Assembly: GCA_016841005.1 (NCBI GenBank)
Contig: JAEORG010000177.1
Coordinates: 1-8,405 of the forward strand
Reading direction: 5' to 3'
DNA from: Candidatus Thorarchaeota archaeon
Lineage (GTDB): Archaea > Asgardarchaeota > Thorarchaeia > Thorarchaeales > Thorarchaeaceae
DNA length: 8,405 nucleotides
Part shown: positions 1-6,568 of the stretch, in pieces
Numbering within the stretch: position 1 is the stretch's first letter
Layout of the letters: each line of letters starts with the position of its first letter
The notes under the pieces: generated by a model
Database searches by the model: none
The model's input: only the letters and a program-made list of their open reading frames with translations
What the model was told of the DNA's origin: nothing
Translations under genes and position numbers: made by a program

Positions 1-777
1 AAACGTATCATTGACTCCAGCATAGTGCATTAAGTCACCATTTGTGTCGACGATGTCACCGTAGTAGTATTTAGGTAGTGAGAAAGTTCTTGGATCTACT
101 CTTGCTCCTAGTACTATTGGGGGTACAACAAATGTTCCAGTTGATAGTCTAGATAGCCAAGATGGAGAAACAGGATTTCCGTGTTCATCGATTGCTTGCA
201 TTCCGGTCCAAAAGATGTTCCTAACAATTTCTTCCGTGAATGTGACCGCAAATATGACACGATAGGTTGTTGTAGTTACAGTGTAGGAGGAGTTGTCCAA
301 ATTCGCTTCCATGAAGTGACTCATCGAAGGTTCATCAGCACCTGCAGCATAATGGAGCGTTACAGGAGCTGCCCAAGTGTCGGCAGTTGCATTATATTCC
401 AACCAGAAAATTGCTCTTTCGACACCAACTTCACCGCTACTACCCCAAAATCTCACGCTATCGAGAGCATTACCTTCGCCTAGGAAGCTCTTCGGAATAG
501 TGATATCTATCCATATCTCTTCCCCAGCATTCACTCTCCAGCCGTTCTCTGAAATGCTTGAGCCGTTCTCCTCGTATAGTACATCTATAGTGGGTTGAGG
601 ACCGAACGCCCATTCAGAGCTCTGTTCGCTGTGGCTAATCTCTTCAAAGCTGTCGACAACATCCCATGCAACTACGACTAAAGGATCTCCAGGTGCTTGG
701 GCTGCGACATATGAAGAAGATACTGCCACGCTGGCTAGCAACAGAGTGACTAATAGGATTGTATTCGTTTTCTTCAT
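1..777 (-). CDS. Secreted/surface protein of unknown family, N-terminal part (runs off left edge)
   Basis: An open frame of 259 codons begins at the ATG at 777 and reaches the window edge without a stop, so the C-terminus is missing. The protein opens with a clear signal peptide: MKK, then a hydrophobic stretch at residues 7-19, then small residues up to AAQA near 25-28 where cleavage is likely. The mature part is rich in Trp, Thr and acidic residues, looks beta-rich, and carries four N-glycosylation sequons (near 71, 129, 162 and 256). I see no catalytic motif and do not recognise the family. Export is the only role the sequence supports. An AGGGGAT box 6 nt upstream supports the start. It follows the hydrolase operon on the same strand but is separated from it by 271 bp, so it probably has its own promoter. 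It could be an anchored surface or solute-binding protein; the anchor, if any, lies outside the window. Confidence 0.85.
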   Translation of the reverse strand, partial: MKKTNTILLVTLLLASVAVSSSYVAAQAPGDPLVVVAWDVVDSFEEISHSEQSSEWAFGPQPTIDVLYEENGSSISENGWRVNAGEEIWIDITIPKSFLGEGNALDSVRFWGSSGEVGVERAIFWLEYNATADTWAAPVTLHYAAGADEPSMSHFMEANLDNSSYTVTTTTYRVIFAVTFTEEIVRNIFWTGMQAIDEHGNPVSPSWLSRLSTGTFVVPPIVLGARVDPRTFSLPKYYYGDIVDTNGDLMHYAGVNDTF

Positions 778-778
778 T

Positions 779-922
779 TCAATATCCCCTAACCAGTTCC
801 TCAACATTCCACGAAATTTCGGGATATAGTCTCAAAGAAAATCGTGAGTGTTCTCCTCGTCTAATGACGCGTATTCGCGCGGCATTTACGGAATGTATGT
901 AGGTGACTGGCATTCGATTCAT
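779..922 (-). CDS. Possible small ORF (47 aa) upstream of the secreted protein gene
   Basis: On the minus strand an ATG at 922 opens a 47-codon frame ending in TGA at 781-779, one base before the ATG of the secreted protein. The same frame is stop-free further back to a TAG at 1021-1019, 79 sense codons in all, but I see no ATG or GTG start upstream of 922. The peptide is basic in the middle (RVIRRGEHSR) and ends in ISWNVEELVRGY. No family is recognised. The abutting stop and start would allow translational coupling, and TATA-like boxes at 991-1000 and 972-986 lie at a sensible distance upstream. Against it: no strong ribosome binding site at 922, short length, and a fair chance of such a frame occurring randomly. 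It could be a leader peptide, a genuine small protein, a gene remnant, or simply 5' untranslated sequence. The rest of this 271-bp gap shows no gene. Confidence 0.22.
   Translation of the reverse strand: MNRMPVTYIHSVNAARIRVIRRGEHSRFSLRLYPEISWNVEELVRGY
784..790 (-). promoter_or_regulatory. Ribosome binding site of the secreted protein gene
   Basis: AGGGGAT lies 6 nt upstream of the ATG at 777 on the minus strand. It fixes the start of the secreted protein and lies inside the last codons of the small upstream ORF ending at 779. Confidence 0.5.
822..830 (-). promoter_or_regulatory. Alternative TATA-like box close to the secreted protein gene
   Basis: ACTATATCC on the minus strand would place initiation near 800, giving a leader of about 24 nt that includes the ribosome binding site at 784-790. 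It competes with the box at 991-1000; only one of them need be used. A perfect 10-bp palindrome, CGAAATTTCG, sits directly downstream at 812-821 and could be an operator. Confidence 0.22.
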
Positions 923-990
923 CAAAGGATCATTCCTATAATCCTCTGACGGAAGTAACCGTTGAACTGCAGTATAGTATAGTAAATTCT

Positions 991-1000
991 GTATATTAAA
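991..1000 (-). promoter_or_regulatory. Candidate archaeal TATA box for the small ORF / secreted protein unit
   Basis: The minus strand reads TTTAATATAC here, a good match to archaeal TATA boxes. Initiation about 25 nt downstream would fall near 970, leaving a leader of roughly 50 nt to the ATG at 922 or about 190 nt to the ATG at 777. A second AT-rich element (TTTACTATACTATAC) lies at 972-986. Confidence 0.3.
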
Positions 1001-1048
1001 GGACGTTGGATGATTAAACTAGATGATTCATATAGTAAACATCTTCTC

Positions 1049-2017
1049 CTATTTTGATACTACATGAAGTATATCATCAATTTTGATTAGCGATGCCTTA
1101 TCATCGTTTTCGAGAATATGTACAAGATCTTTTGTTTCAGCTAAAGCTAGAATGAGTGAATCATCTGGATAGTCACCATAAAGGATTCGAGAAAGAGAAT
1201 AAATGGAGATTGGATTTTCACTCAGAACTTCATTCGTATGCTCTATCTTTTGGGAGTAATCTTCCATCAACTCACTTATTCGATCTTTTAAGTTCGTTAT
1301 TTGCTTCCTGTGTCCTGGAAGAACCAAGAAGTCTTCATACGGTTTCATTTTATCCAATGAATCGAAGTAGCGAAGCATTGACACCCCGAGACTTCCATCA
1401 AAATCGAGACTTGGATTTGAGCTTATATCGCTAAGGATATGATCACCAGAAAATAATATTCCTGCATCCTCACACGCATAACAGAGCGACCCAAGAGAAT
1501 GTCCTGGAACCCAGATACATTTGAGATCACCAATCCCTGAAGAAAGAACTTGGTCGTCTTGAAGAGTAGCAGTCGATTCTACTGAATCCCCGAATCTAAG
1601 AAAATAATCCGCAAGGCTTCGTTGAGAATCCATTGGAGTTCCTTCAATTGGAGCACCACATTCTTTCGCTATTCTCATGTATGAATACATTCTTTCCTCG
1701 ATATAACCATCCCAATCTATCAAACGAGGAGCATCCAATTCATGCATGAAGACAGATAAATCACCATTCCTAACATCATAAATATGGGATGCCAGACCTA
1801 TATGGTCAACATGTCCATGAGTAATTAGGATTCGTTCAATGTCCTCTATTGTATAACCTATAGATTGTAGTCCATCAGATAATGCTGCAATAGATTTGCT
1901 CGATTTAACACCTGTATCAATGAGCGTAAGGGGTTTCCCTTCGATGATGTAACAATTGACTGGTCCTACTGCAAAAGGAGTTGGTACTACAATCAGATGG
2001 ACTTTATCTAGACTCAT
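1049..2017 (-). CDS. Metallo-beta-lactamase-fold hydrolase with C-terminal winged-helix region (LACTB2-like)
   Basis: A 322-aa cytoplasmic metal-dependent hydrolase. The full ligand set of the MBL fold is present: THGHVDH at 66-72 (His67, His69, Asp71, His72), PGH ending at His173, SGD with Asp192, and LPGH with His236, so a two-metal active site is expected. After the catalytic domain, residues about 240-322 form a helical segment plus a compact region resembling the winged-helix tail of LACTB2-type proteins. Family members include thioester hydrolases and RNases, so the substrate cannot be named. The ATG at 2017 is chosen because family homology begins there. It lies 7 nt after the stop of the debranching-enzyme homologue, and an AGGAG (2031-2035) lies inside the end of that gene with a rather long 13-nt spacer. 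An in-frame ATG at 2116 would force a 92-nt overlap and add an extension that merely overlaps the upstream gene. The two genes are almost certainly co-transcribed. Confidence 0.9.
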   Translation of the reverse strand: MSLDKVHLIVVPTPFAVGPVNCYIIEGKPLTLIDTGVKSSKSIAALSDGLQSIGYTIEDIERILITHGHVDHIGLASHIYDVRNGDLSVFMHELDAPRLIDWDGYIEERMYSYMRIAKECGAPIEGTPMDSQRSLADYFLRFGDSVESTATLQDDQVLSSGIGDLKCIWVPGHSLGSLCYACEDAGILFSGDHILSDISSNPSLDFDGSLGVSMLRYFDSLDKMKPYEDFLVLPGHRKQITNLKDRISELMEDYSQKIEHTNEVLSENPISIYSLSRILYGDYPDDSLILALAETKDLVHILENDDKASLIKIDDILHVVSK

Positions 2018-2024
2018 TATTGTG

Positions 2025-4070
2025 TCATAACTCCTGGAAATATACACGAAGGAGCTCTGCAACATTTCTTGCTCGAGATACAACTCCTCTATCCCTATGA
2101 GGCCTCGACCCATCAAACATATCAGAAATCGTACCTAGACAACCAGCCCGTATAGAATCAAGAACAGGTCTGAAGAACTCGATTTCTGCATATTTCTTTT
2201 TATCAGCTGTTCTCCCGATTACAGTTAGAAATGCAGAGATATACGGACCAATTAACCATGGATGCACAGTTCCTTGATGAGTAGCGCCTGCTCTGCTACG
2301 TGGACCACCTGTGAGTGCTCGAGAGTATCGTTTGTCTTTGGGTGAGAGTGTTCGCAATCCAAATGGAGTGAGTAATTCATCACTGACTACTTTTAGTACA
2401 GATTTCTCCATTTCCGGTTCTAGTAACCTATAGGGAAGACTTACTGCGAATATCTGATTAGGTCGAATGGAATCATCTTTCTCAGTATCAGTTACTAAAT
2501 CGTAAAGATATCCACCTTCTTCATCCCAGAATGTTTGCATGAATGCCTCTCTAATCCATGAAGCAACTGCGCGATACTCGTACGGGTCACGTCCCATCAT
2601 TTGGGACATATCTCCCATTGCCATTAAGGCATTGTACCAGAGCGCATTGACTTCTACACACTTACCTATTCTTGGCGTTGCACACCAATTTCCAACACGC
2701 TCGTTCATCCAACTGACTTCAACACCTTCAATTCCAGATGAGATCAAGCCATCATGATCTTCGTGTATGTTAAACTTAGTACCAATACGATATGCTGTGA
2801 TTATCGACTCCATTGTATCCCATATTAGTCCTCGAAGGAATTCGAAATCATTTGTTGCATCGATATATTGTTTCACAGCCATAATGAACCAGAGTGAAGC
2901 ATCAACAGAATCATACTCCGGTTGTATTCCTCGATCTGGAAAATCATTCGCTATCAATCCGTAACGTGAATGTCTTGCATAGGTCTGTAGAATCTCTCTT
3001 GCATCCTTGAAGCGGCCAATAGCCACAGTCAGACCAGTATGTGCAATCATCGCGTCTAATCCAATATCAACCAGTTCATGGTATCCTGCAATCACTGACT
3101 TTCTATTCGTGGATGCCCTATCGACGATGAATGTATCTGCATTATAAACAAGCCATTCTATGTCTTCATTCCGTGATTTCTCAGATAGATTGTATGCTCT
3201 ATCATTCAGAATCTTCCTACGTCTAAGTTCATCAAAACGAAGTTTAGCAAAGTCCTTGCTCGTTGCCTTTGTAAGGCTACCGAGTTCTTTAATCAACATC
3301 TTCCTAGTTTGCCCTACTGCAAAAAGAAAACTCAGAAAATGCTCTCCAGGTTCTAGAATCGTATGAAAGACGCCAGGGATGTATAGCTCTTCAACATGAG
3401 GTAGTCCATTAGCCTTTTCTTTTCTATAGATTTGAGGTGCAGAGGATTTTATTTTAGATTGGGCAAATTCAGCATCAGGCGTGTAGGCATACATCCATGG
3501 ACTATTCTCTCTATCATCAAATGATAGATAGGAATTCTCATCCATCAATTCTACTTGTGGCGTAAAATCAAGTTTGGGTGTTAATCTCGTCAGAGGACGG
3601 CATGTCTGGAAAGGTGTTACTGTCAGTACAGCCTCCTCTGAATTCTTGAATTCATAATTGACAACCGTTAGATTTCTGCGATAAGACATGAAGACTGTCT
3701 TATTCATTGTAAGGCAGTCTGTCGAATAGGACATTTGTGGCAGAGGATTCAAAACAAATTTTCTGATATTCCGATATCCTCTCTGAGTAACTCCATCTGA
3801 TGTATGCTCAGTGCCTAAATTGCATGGTTCATCGCCAGTGGCAATGACCTCATCCAATCGAGAGAGGGTTATCCACCTATCAACAGGAGGATTCAATGCA
3901 GAAACAAGTAACCCATGATTCCTTCTGGTATTCATTCCTACGATTGTGGAAGATGCATAACCTCCAAGACCATTTGTGTATAGCCATTCAAATGTAACAG
4001 CTCTGTTGAGCCTCAGGTCTGCATCTTCGAGGATTATCAAGGTTCTTATCTCACGTTGATTACAGAGCAC
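2025..4070 (-). CDS. Archaeal-type glycogen debranching enzyme homologue (GH133-like) with altered active-site motifs
   Basis: A 681-aa protein matching archaeal/bacterial debranching enzymes in length and order. An N-terminal beta domain (about 29-260) contains EWLYTNGLGGYASSTIVG followed by NTRRNHGLLVSALNPP; an (alpha/alpha)6 catalytic domain (about 290-680) contains VIAGYH (326-331), VDASLWF (389-395), TPRIGK (465-470), EVNALWYNAL (473-482), RPNQIFAVSLP (536-546) and HQGTV (598-602). Normal members hydrolyse alpha-1,6 branch glucose in glycogen. Several positions that I recall as nearly invariant differ: IGLD (336-339) for WGRD, WMN (454-456) for WMD, HPW for WPW (603-605), and SRARNVAE for QAWSVAE near the end, while FDG (652-654) is kept. 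Activity is therefore doubtful. The start is GTG at 4070; a TTG at 4040 with GTGAG 9 nt upstream is an alternative, giving 671 aa. First gene of an operon with the MBL hydrolase. Confidence 0.9.
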   Translation of the reverse strand: MLCNQREIRTLIILEDADLRLNRAVTFEWLYTNGLGGYASSTIVGMNTRRNHGLLVSALNPPVDRWITLSRLDEVIATGDEPCNLGTEHTSDGVTQRGYRNIRKFVLNPLPQMSYSTDCLTMNKTVFMSYRRNLTVVNYEFKNSEEAVLTVTPFQTCRPLTRLTPKLDFTPQVELMDENSYLSFDDRENSPWMYAYTPDAEFAQSKIKSSAPQIYRKEKANGLPHVEELYIPGVFHTILEPGEHFLSFLFAVGQTRKMLIKELGSLTKATSKDFAKLRFDELRRRKILNDRAYNLSEKSRNEDIEWLVYNADTFIVDRASTNRKSVIAGYHELVDIGLDAMIAHTGLTVAIGRFKDAREILQTYARHSRYGLIANDFPDRGIQPEYDSVDASLWFIMAVKQYIDATNDFEFLRGLIWDTMESIITAYRIGTKFNIHEDHDGLISSGIEGVEVSWMNERVGNWCATPRIGKCVEVNALWYNALMAMGDMSQMMGRDPYEYRAVASWIREAFMQTFWDEEGGYLYDLVTDTEKDDSIRPNQIFAVSLPYRLLEPEMEKSVLKVVSDELLTPFGLRTLSPKDKRYSRALTGGPRSRAGATHQGTVHPWLIGPYISAFLTVIGRTADKKKYAEIEFFRPVLDSIRAGCLGTISDMFDGSRPHRDRGVVSRARNVAELLRVYFQEL

Positions 4071-4084
4071 CTAGAATATTAGTA

Positions 4085-4126
4085 CACTTTAAGCATTGTG
4101 TGACGTTGAATTCTTAGCATAAATAG
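4085..4126 (-). promoter_or_regulatory. Candidate promoter region of the debranching enzyme-hydrolase operon
   Basis: Two TATA-like stretches lie on the minus strand upstream of the GTG at 4070: CTATTTATGCTAAG at 4113-4126 and GCTTAAAGTG at 4085-4094. Use of the first would give a leader of about 25 nt to the GTG at 4070; use of the second would start transcription near 4065 and favour the TTG start at 4040. Confidence 0.3.
4118..4126 (+). promoter_or_regulatory. Candidate TATA box of the MFS transporter gene
   Basis: CATAAATAG on the plus strand would place initiation near 4147, about 40 nt before the GTG at 4187. It overlaps one of the candidate boxes of the divergent operon, so the two directions may compete for the same site. 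Confidence 0.35.
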
Positions 4127-4174
4127 ACAGGGACTTAAGGTGCGATTTTTGCTTTCGCGGTAATTATCGAAACT

Positions 4175-4181
4175 AAGGTGA
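4175..4181 (+). promoter_or_regulatory. Ribosome binding site deciding the start of the MFS transporter
   Basis: AAGGTGA lies 5 nt before the GTG at 4187 and matches the GGTGA core expected for archaeal 16S pairing. The GTG at 4178 lies inside this box, so it is more likely part of the ribosome binding site than the start codon. Confidence 0.5.
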
Positions 4182-4186
4182 ATTCA

Positions 4187-5419
4187 GTGACTATTCCAGA
4201 TGGTCTTCCAGATCTTGTCCCTGAGAAAAAATTAGCAGGGCTTACTACAAATCTCTGGAGGTTAGCATTGGTAATAGGAGTTGGCCAATTCTCCATGAGC
4301 GTCTGGACTTGGCAGTTTGGAATTTTCATTGAAACGTTAATCGAACCTTGGCAGATGGGATTGACATTCACTGCAAGTTCGATTGCTGGAATAATTGGTG
4401 TACCTTTCTCAGGTTACGTATCAGACTTCATTGGTCGACGAAAGACATTATTGGTTGCCTATATTCCGATGGCTATTGGACTATTCCTTTTGTTTTCTTT
4501 TCCTGTGTGGCCGTTACTTCCTTTCTTCTATGGACTTGCACAGTTTGGATGGAGCTTTGTTGTTATAATGGCAAGAGCAGCTCCAGCAGACCAAATAGCG
4601 AAGGATAATGGAAGAGATGCAGCAAAGACCTTCTCGATGGTTTTGTTACCTGCTTTTGCTGTTGATGGCCTCAGTCCCTTATTCGCTTCGATACTTCTCA
4701 TTTACGGAGTTCCACAGAGAGATTTACTCCTCCTTGGAGCGATGGGGACAATTATTGCATTTATCGCGAGTTACATCTTTGTCAGAGAAACACTGAGTGA
4801 TTCAATACAAGAAAAGGCACGTACTGGTTCAATTATCGCCATTCGAGGATTGGGTAGAGACTTTTGGATCCTTGCTGGTGGTATTGTTGGTTCATCGTTT
4901 GCGTTTGGTATGTCATTCTCATACTTGGGAAATTTGGTGACCATTGATTGGGGTGTTAGTACTGCTGAATGGGGAATAATATGGAGCTTCTCGTCTTTAT
5001 GTATTGCAGGTTTCTCATATTATGGAGGAAAGTTAGCAGATAAGAATGTGAAACCTGCACTCTGGATATCAATGCTACTAAATGCTGTAGCAATAGCGAC
5101 ACTCGCATTGGGATCAGGATTCGAGATTCTATTAATCTTAAACATACTGTGGGCATTTCCAATTGTCGTGTGGATAGGTTCAGAAAGGGTCCTTATCGTA
5201 CATGGTGTAGGTGAGGAAATGAAAGGACGAGCTTTTGGCACTTACCAAGTTGTAATCAGTTTGGTTCAGATCATTGCAATGAACTTAGGCGCATGGATCT
5301 GGACAACATTTGACAGCCTTCGTTTAATGTACCTCATTTCAACATGGATAATGATAATCTCATTATTACCTCTTGCAATTGCTCTTCATTCGATTAATAT
5401 GAAAAATAATTCAAGTTAA
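4187..5419 (+). CDS. Major facilitator superfamily (MFS) transporter
   Basis: A 410-aa integral membrane protein with about 12 predicted membrane helices, near 24-48, 60-80, 88-108, 112-133, 148-172, 180-200, 225-247, 262-282, 292-310, 312-332, 350-372 and 380-402, split by a charged central loop at about 201-222. The MFS motif A of the loop between helices 2 and 3 is intact (GYVSDFIGRRK, residues 76-86), and a weaker counterpart follows helix 8 (GGKLADKNVK, 280-289), as expected for the two-fold fold. Substrate and direction cannot be read from the sequence; sugar or drug/metabolite transport are both possible. The GTG at 4187 is preferred on its ribosome binding site; the GTG at 4178 would add three residues. 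It is divergent from the debranching operon across about 115 bp and is followed 65 nt later by the flavoprotein gene on the same strand. Confidence 0.92.
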   Translation: MTIPDGLPDLVPEKKLAGLTTNLWRLALVIGVGQFSMSVWTWQFGIFIETLIEPWQMGLTFTASSIAGIIGVPFSGYVSDFIGRRKTLLVAYIPMAIGLFLLFSFPVWPLLPFFYGLAQFGWSFVVIMARAAPADQIAKDNGRDAAKTFSMVLLPAFAVDGLSPLFASILLIYGVPQRDLLLLGAMGTIIAFIASYIFVRETLSDSIQEKARTGSIIAIRGLGRDFWILAGGIVGSSFAFGMSFSYLGNLVTIDWGVSTAEWGIIWSFSSLCIAGFSYYGGKLADKNVKPALWISMLLNAVAIATLALGSGFEILLILNILWAFPIVVWIGSERVLIVHGVGEEMKGRAFGTYQVVISLVQIIAMNLGAWIWTTFDSLRLMYLISTWIMIISLLPLAIALHSINMKNNSS

Positions 5420-5436
5420 ATTATCTTCAAGAGATG

Positions 5437-5444
5437 TTAAATAG
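5437..5444 (+). promoter_or_regulatory. Candidate TATA box of the FrhB-like flavoprotein gene
   Basis: TTAAATAG in the 65-nt gap after the transporter would start transcription near 5465, just before the GAGGT at 5470-5474 and the ATG at 5485. If used, the flavoprotein and NTPase genes can be expressed apart from the transporter. Confidence 0.3.
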
Positions 5445-5484
5445 CAGTATCAATTGGATTTTTCTCAGCGAGGTTGAAAATTAT

Positions 5485-6552
5485 ATGACACCAGATGTTG
5501 AGGCAACACTTACAAAATCACAAGAGTGGCTAAAAGAGAATACTAAGCGCTATGCTTTCAAGAAACTTGAGAGAGAGATTGTACAGACAGAAGTTTGTGT
5601 TGAATGTGGAACATGCGTTTCAAACTGTCCTGTAGATGCTATTTCAGGAGAGTGGATTGATAACAAATATGTTCCATCTCTTACAGGTAAATGTACTTCA
5701 TGTGGAATATGCTATGCTATGTGCCCTCGGACTAAAATGTTGCCAACGCAGTTGATTGGAGAGTATAAAACAATCTGGCGTGCTAAGAGAGTAGAAGAAG
5801 GTGGAAATCGTCAAGACGGAGGAGTTGCTACCGCTCTGTTAGCTGCGGGATTGCGTAAGAAGACACTTGATGCAGCAGTTGTCGCAGTGCATGGTACAGA
5901 CAGATGGAGGCCTAATTCAATGGTCACCGCAAATACCGATGAAGTTCTGAAGAGTGGGGGTACAATATATACTCACATTCCAATAGTTGCAGGAATGATG
6001 GAGGCATTTAGAGATGGACACTCAAAAGTCGCAGTAGTAGGTACTGCGTGTAATATTGATGCACTCCAAAGACTTCAGACGCATACAGCGGGATTCTTAG
6101 CAATGGATAAAGATGCTGAGGTGACGAAAATAGGACTCTTCTGCATGGAGTCTTTTGATTATGAGAGGCTGAAGAGCTTTTTGAAGGATAACAAGATAGA
6201 CATTCAGAAAGTTGACCGCATGGCGATTGCTGGTGGTAAATTTATGATTAGGCTCAATGGTGAGGATCAGGAATGGCCAGTAGCAGATCTTGATTCTGCC
6301 GCCGCAAAGTCCTGTTCCTATTGTCACGATTTTACCGCCATGAATGCGGACATCTCTTGCGGAAATATCGGTTCAGATGAGGGATATACAACAGTTATTG
6401 TAAGGACTGTCAAAGGTGAGAAATTATTCCTTCAGTGTGTTAAGGAAGGATTGATTGAAGCAGAGCCATTAGAAGAGAATGCTGTACAAACAATAGGAAA
6501 TGTTGCGAGATCAAAAGCAACACGATATTATAAGATGACTTCACCACATTAG
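5485..6552 (+). CDS. FrhB/FpoF-like F420-dependent oxidoreductase beta subunit with 2x[4Fe-4S] ferredoxin domain
   Basis: A 355-aa soluble iron-sulfur flavoprotein. Residues 38-48 (CVECGTCVSNC) and 70-80 (CTSCGICYAMC) are two classical [4Fe-4S] cluster motifs. They are followed by an FrhB-type domain: QDGGVATALLAAGL near 110-123, GTACNIDALQRL at 187-198 and CSYCHDF at 277-283, with ADISCGNIGS shortly after. Family members bind FAD and pass electrons between coenzyme F420 and iron-sulfur clusters; the length and domain order resemble FpoF/FqoF of F420H2 dehydrogenase. The usual GTPC signature reads GTAC here. No hydrogenase, Fpo, formate dehydrogenase or HdrA partner is in the window, so the acceptor is unknown. 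The ATG at 5485 is chosen on GAGGT at 5470-5474 and on homology; an in-frame ATG at 5434 would add 17 residues without resemblance to the family. The NTPase gene follows after 16 nt. Confidence 0.9.
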   Translation: MTPDVEATLTKSQEWLKENTKRYAFKKLEREIVQTEVCVECGTCVSNCPVDAISGEWIDNKYVPSLTGKCTSCGICYAMCPRTKMLPTQLIGEYKTIWRAKRVEEGGNRQDGGVATALLAAGLRKKTLDAAVVAVHGTDRWRPNSMVTANTDEVLKSGGTIYTHIPIVAGMMEAFRDGHSKVAVVGTACNIDALQRLQTHTAGFLAMDKDAEVTKIGLFCMESFDYERLKSFLKDNKIDIQKVDRMAIAGGKFMIRLNGEDQEWPVADLDSAAAKSCSYCHDFTAMNADISCGNIGSDEGYTTVIVRTVKGEKLFLQCVKEGLIEAEPLEENAVQTIGNVARSKATRYYKMTSPH

Positions 6553-6556
6553 TCTT

Positions 6557-6563
6557 GAAGGAA
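6557..6563 (+). promoter_or_regulatory. Ribosome binding site of the NTPase gene
   Basis: GAAGGAA, 5 nt before the ATG at 6569, sits in the 16-nt gap between flavoprotein and NTPase and confirms independent ribosome loading on a shared message. Confidence 0.55.
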
Positions 6564-6568
6564 CAAGA

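Noticed and set aside
181..598. Two plus-strand open frames (181-483 and 377-598)
   Set aside because: Both lie antisense to the secreted protein gene, whose signal peptide, ribosome binding site and composition are convincing; the plus-strand products are Cys/Ser-rich without domain features.
926..955. Short inverted repeat (AGGAT ... ATCCT) in the gap as terminator or RNA element
   Set aside because: Five-bp arms in AT-rich sequence with no T-tract; too weak to support a structured RNA or terminator.
778..1048. tRNA or riboswitch in the 271-bp gap
   Set aside because: No T-loop-like GTTCGAATC, no cloverleaf pairing and no known riboswitch core on either strand by eye.
2018..2116. In-frame ATG at 2116 giving the MBL hydrolase 33 extra residues
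   Set aside because: The extension overlaps the debranching gene by 92 nt, has no resemblance to the family, and the ATG at 2017 starts exactly where MBL homology begins.
4135..4371. Minus-strand open frame across the start of the MFS gene
   Set aside because: Antisense to a clear transporter gene, no ribosome binding site or recognisable domain.
5434..5484. In-frame ATG at 5434 as start of the FrhB-like protein
   Set aside because: The extra 17 residues are unlike the family, and the ATG at 5485 has a better ribosome binding site; the stretch holds a TATA-like box instead.
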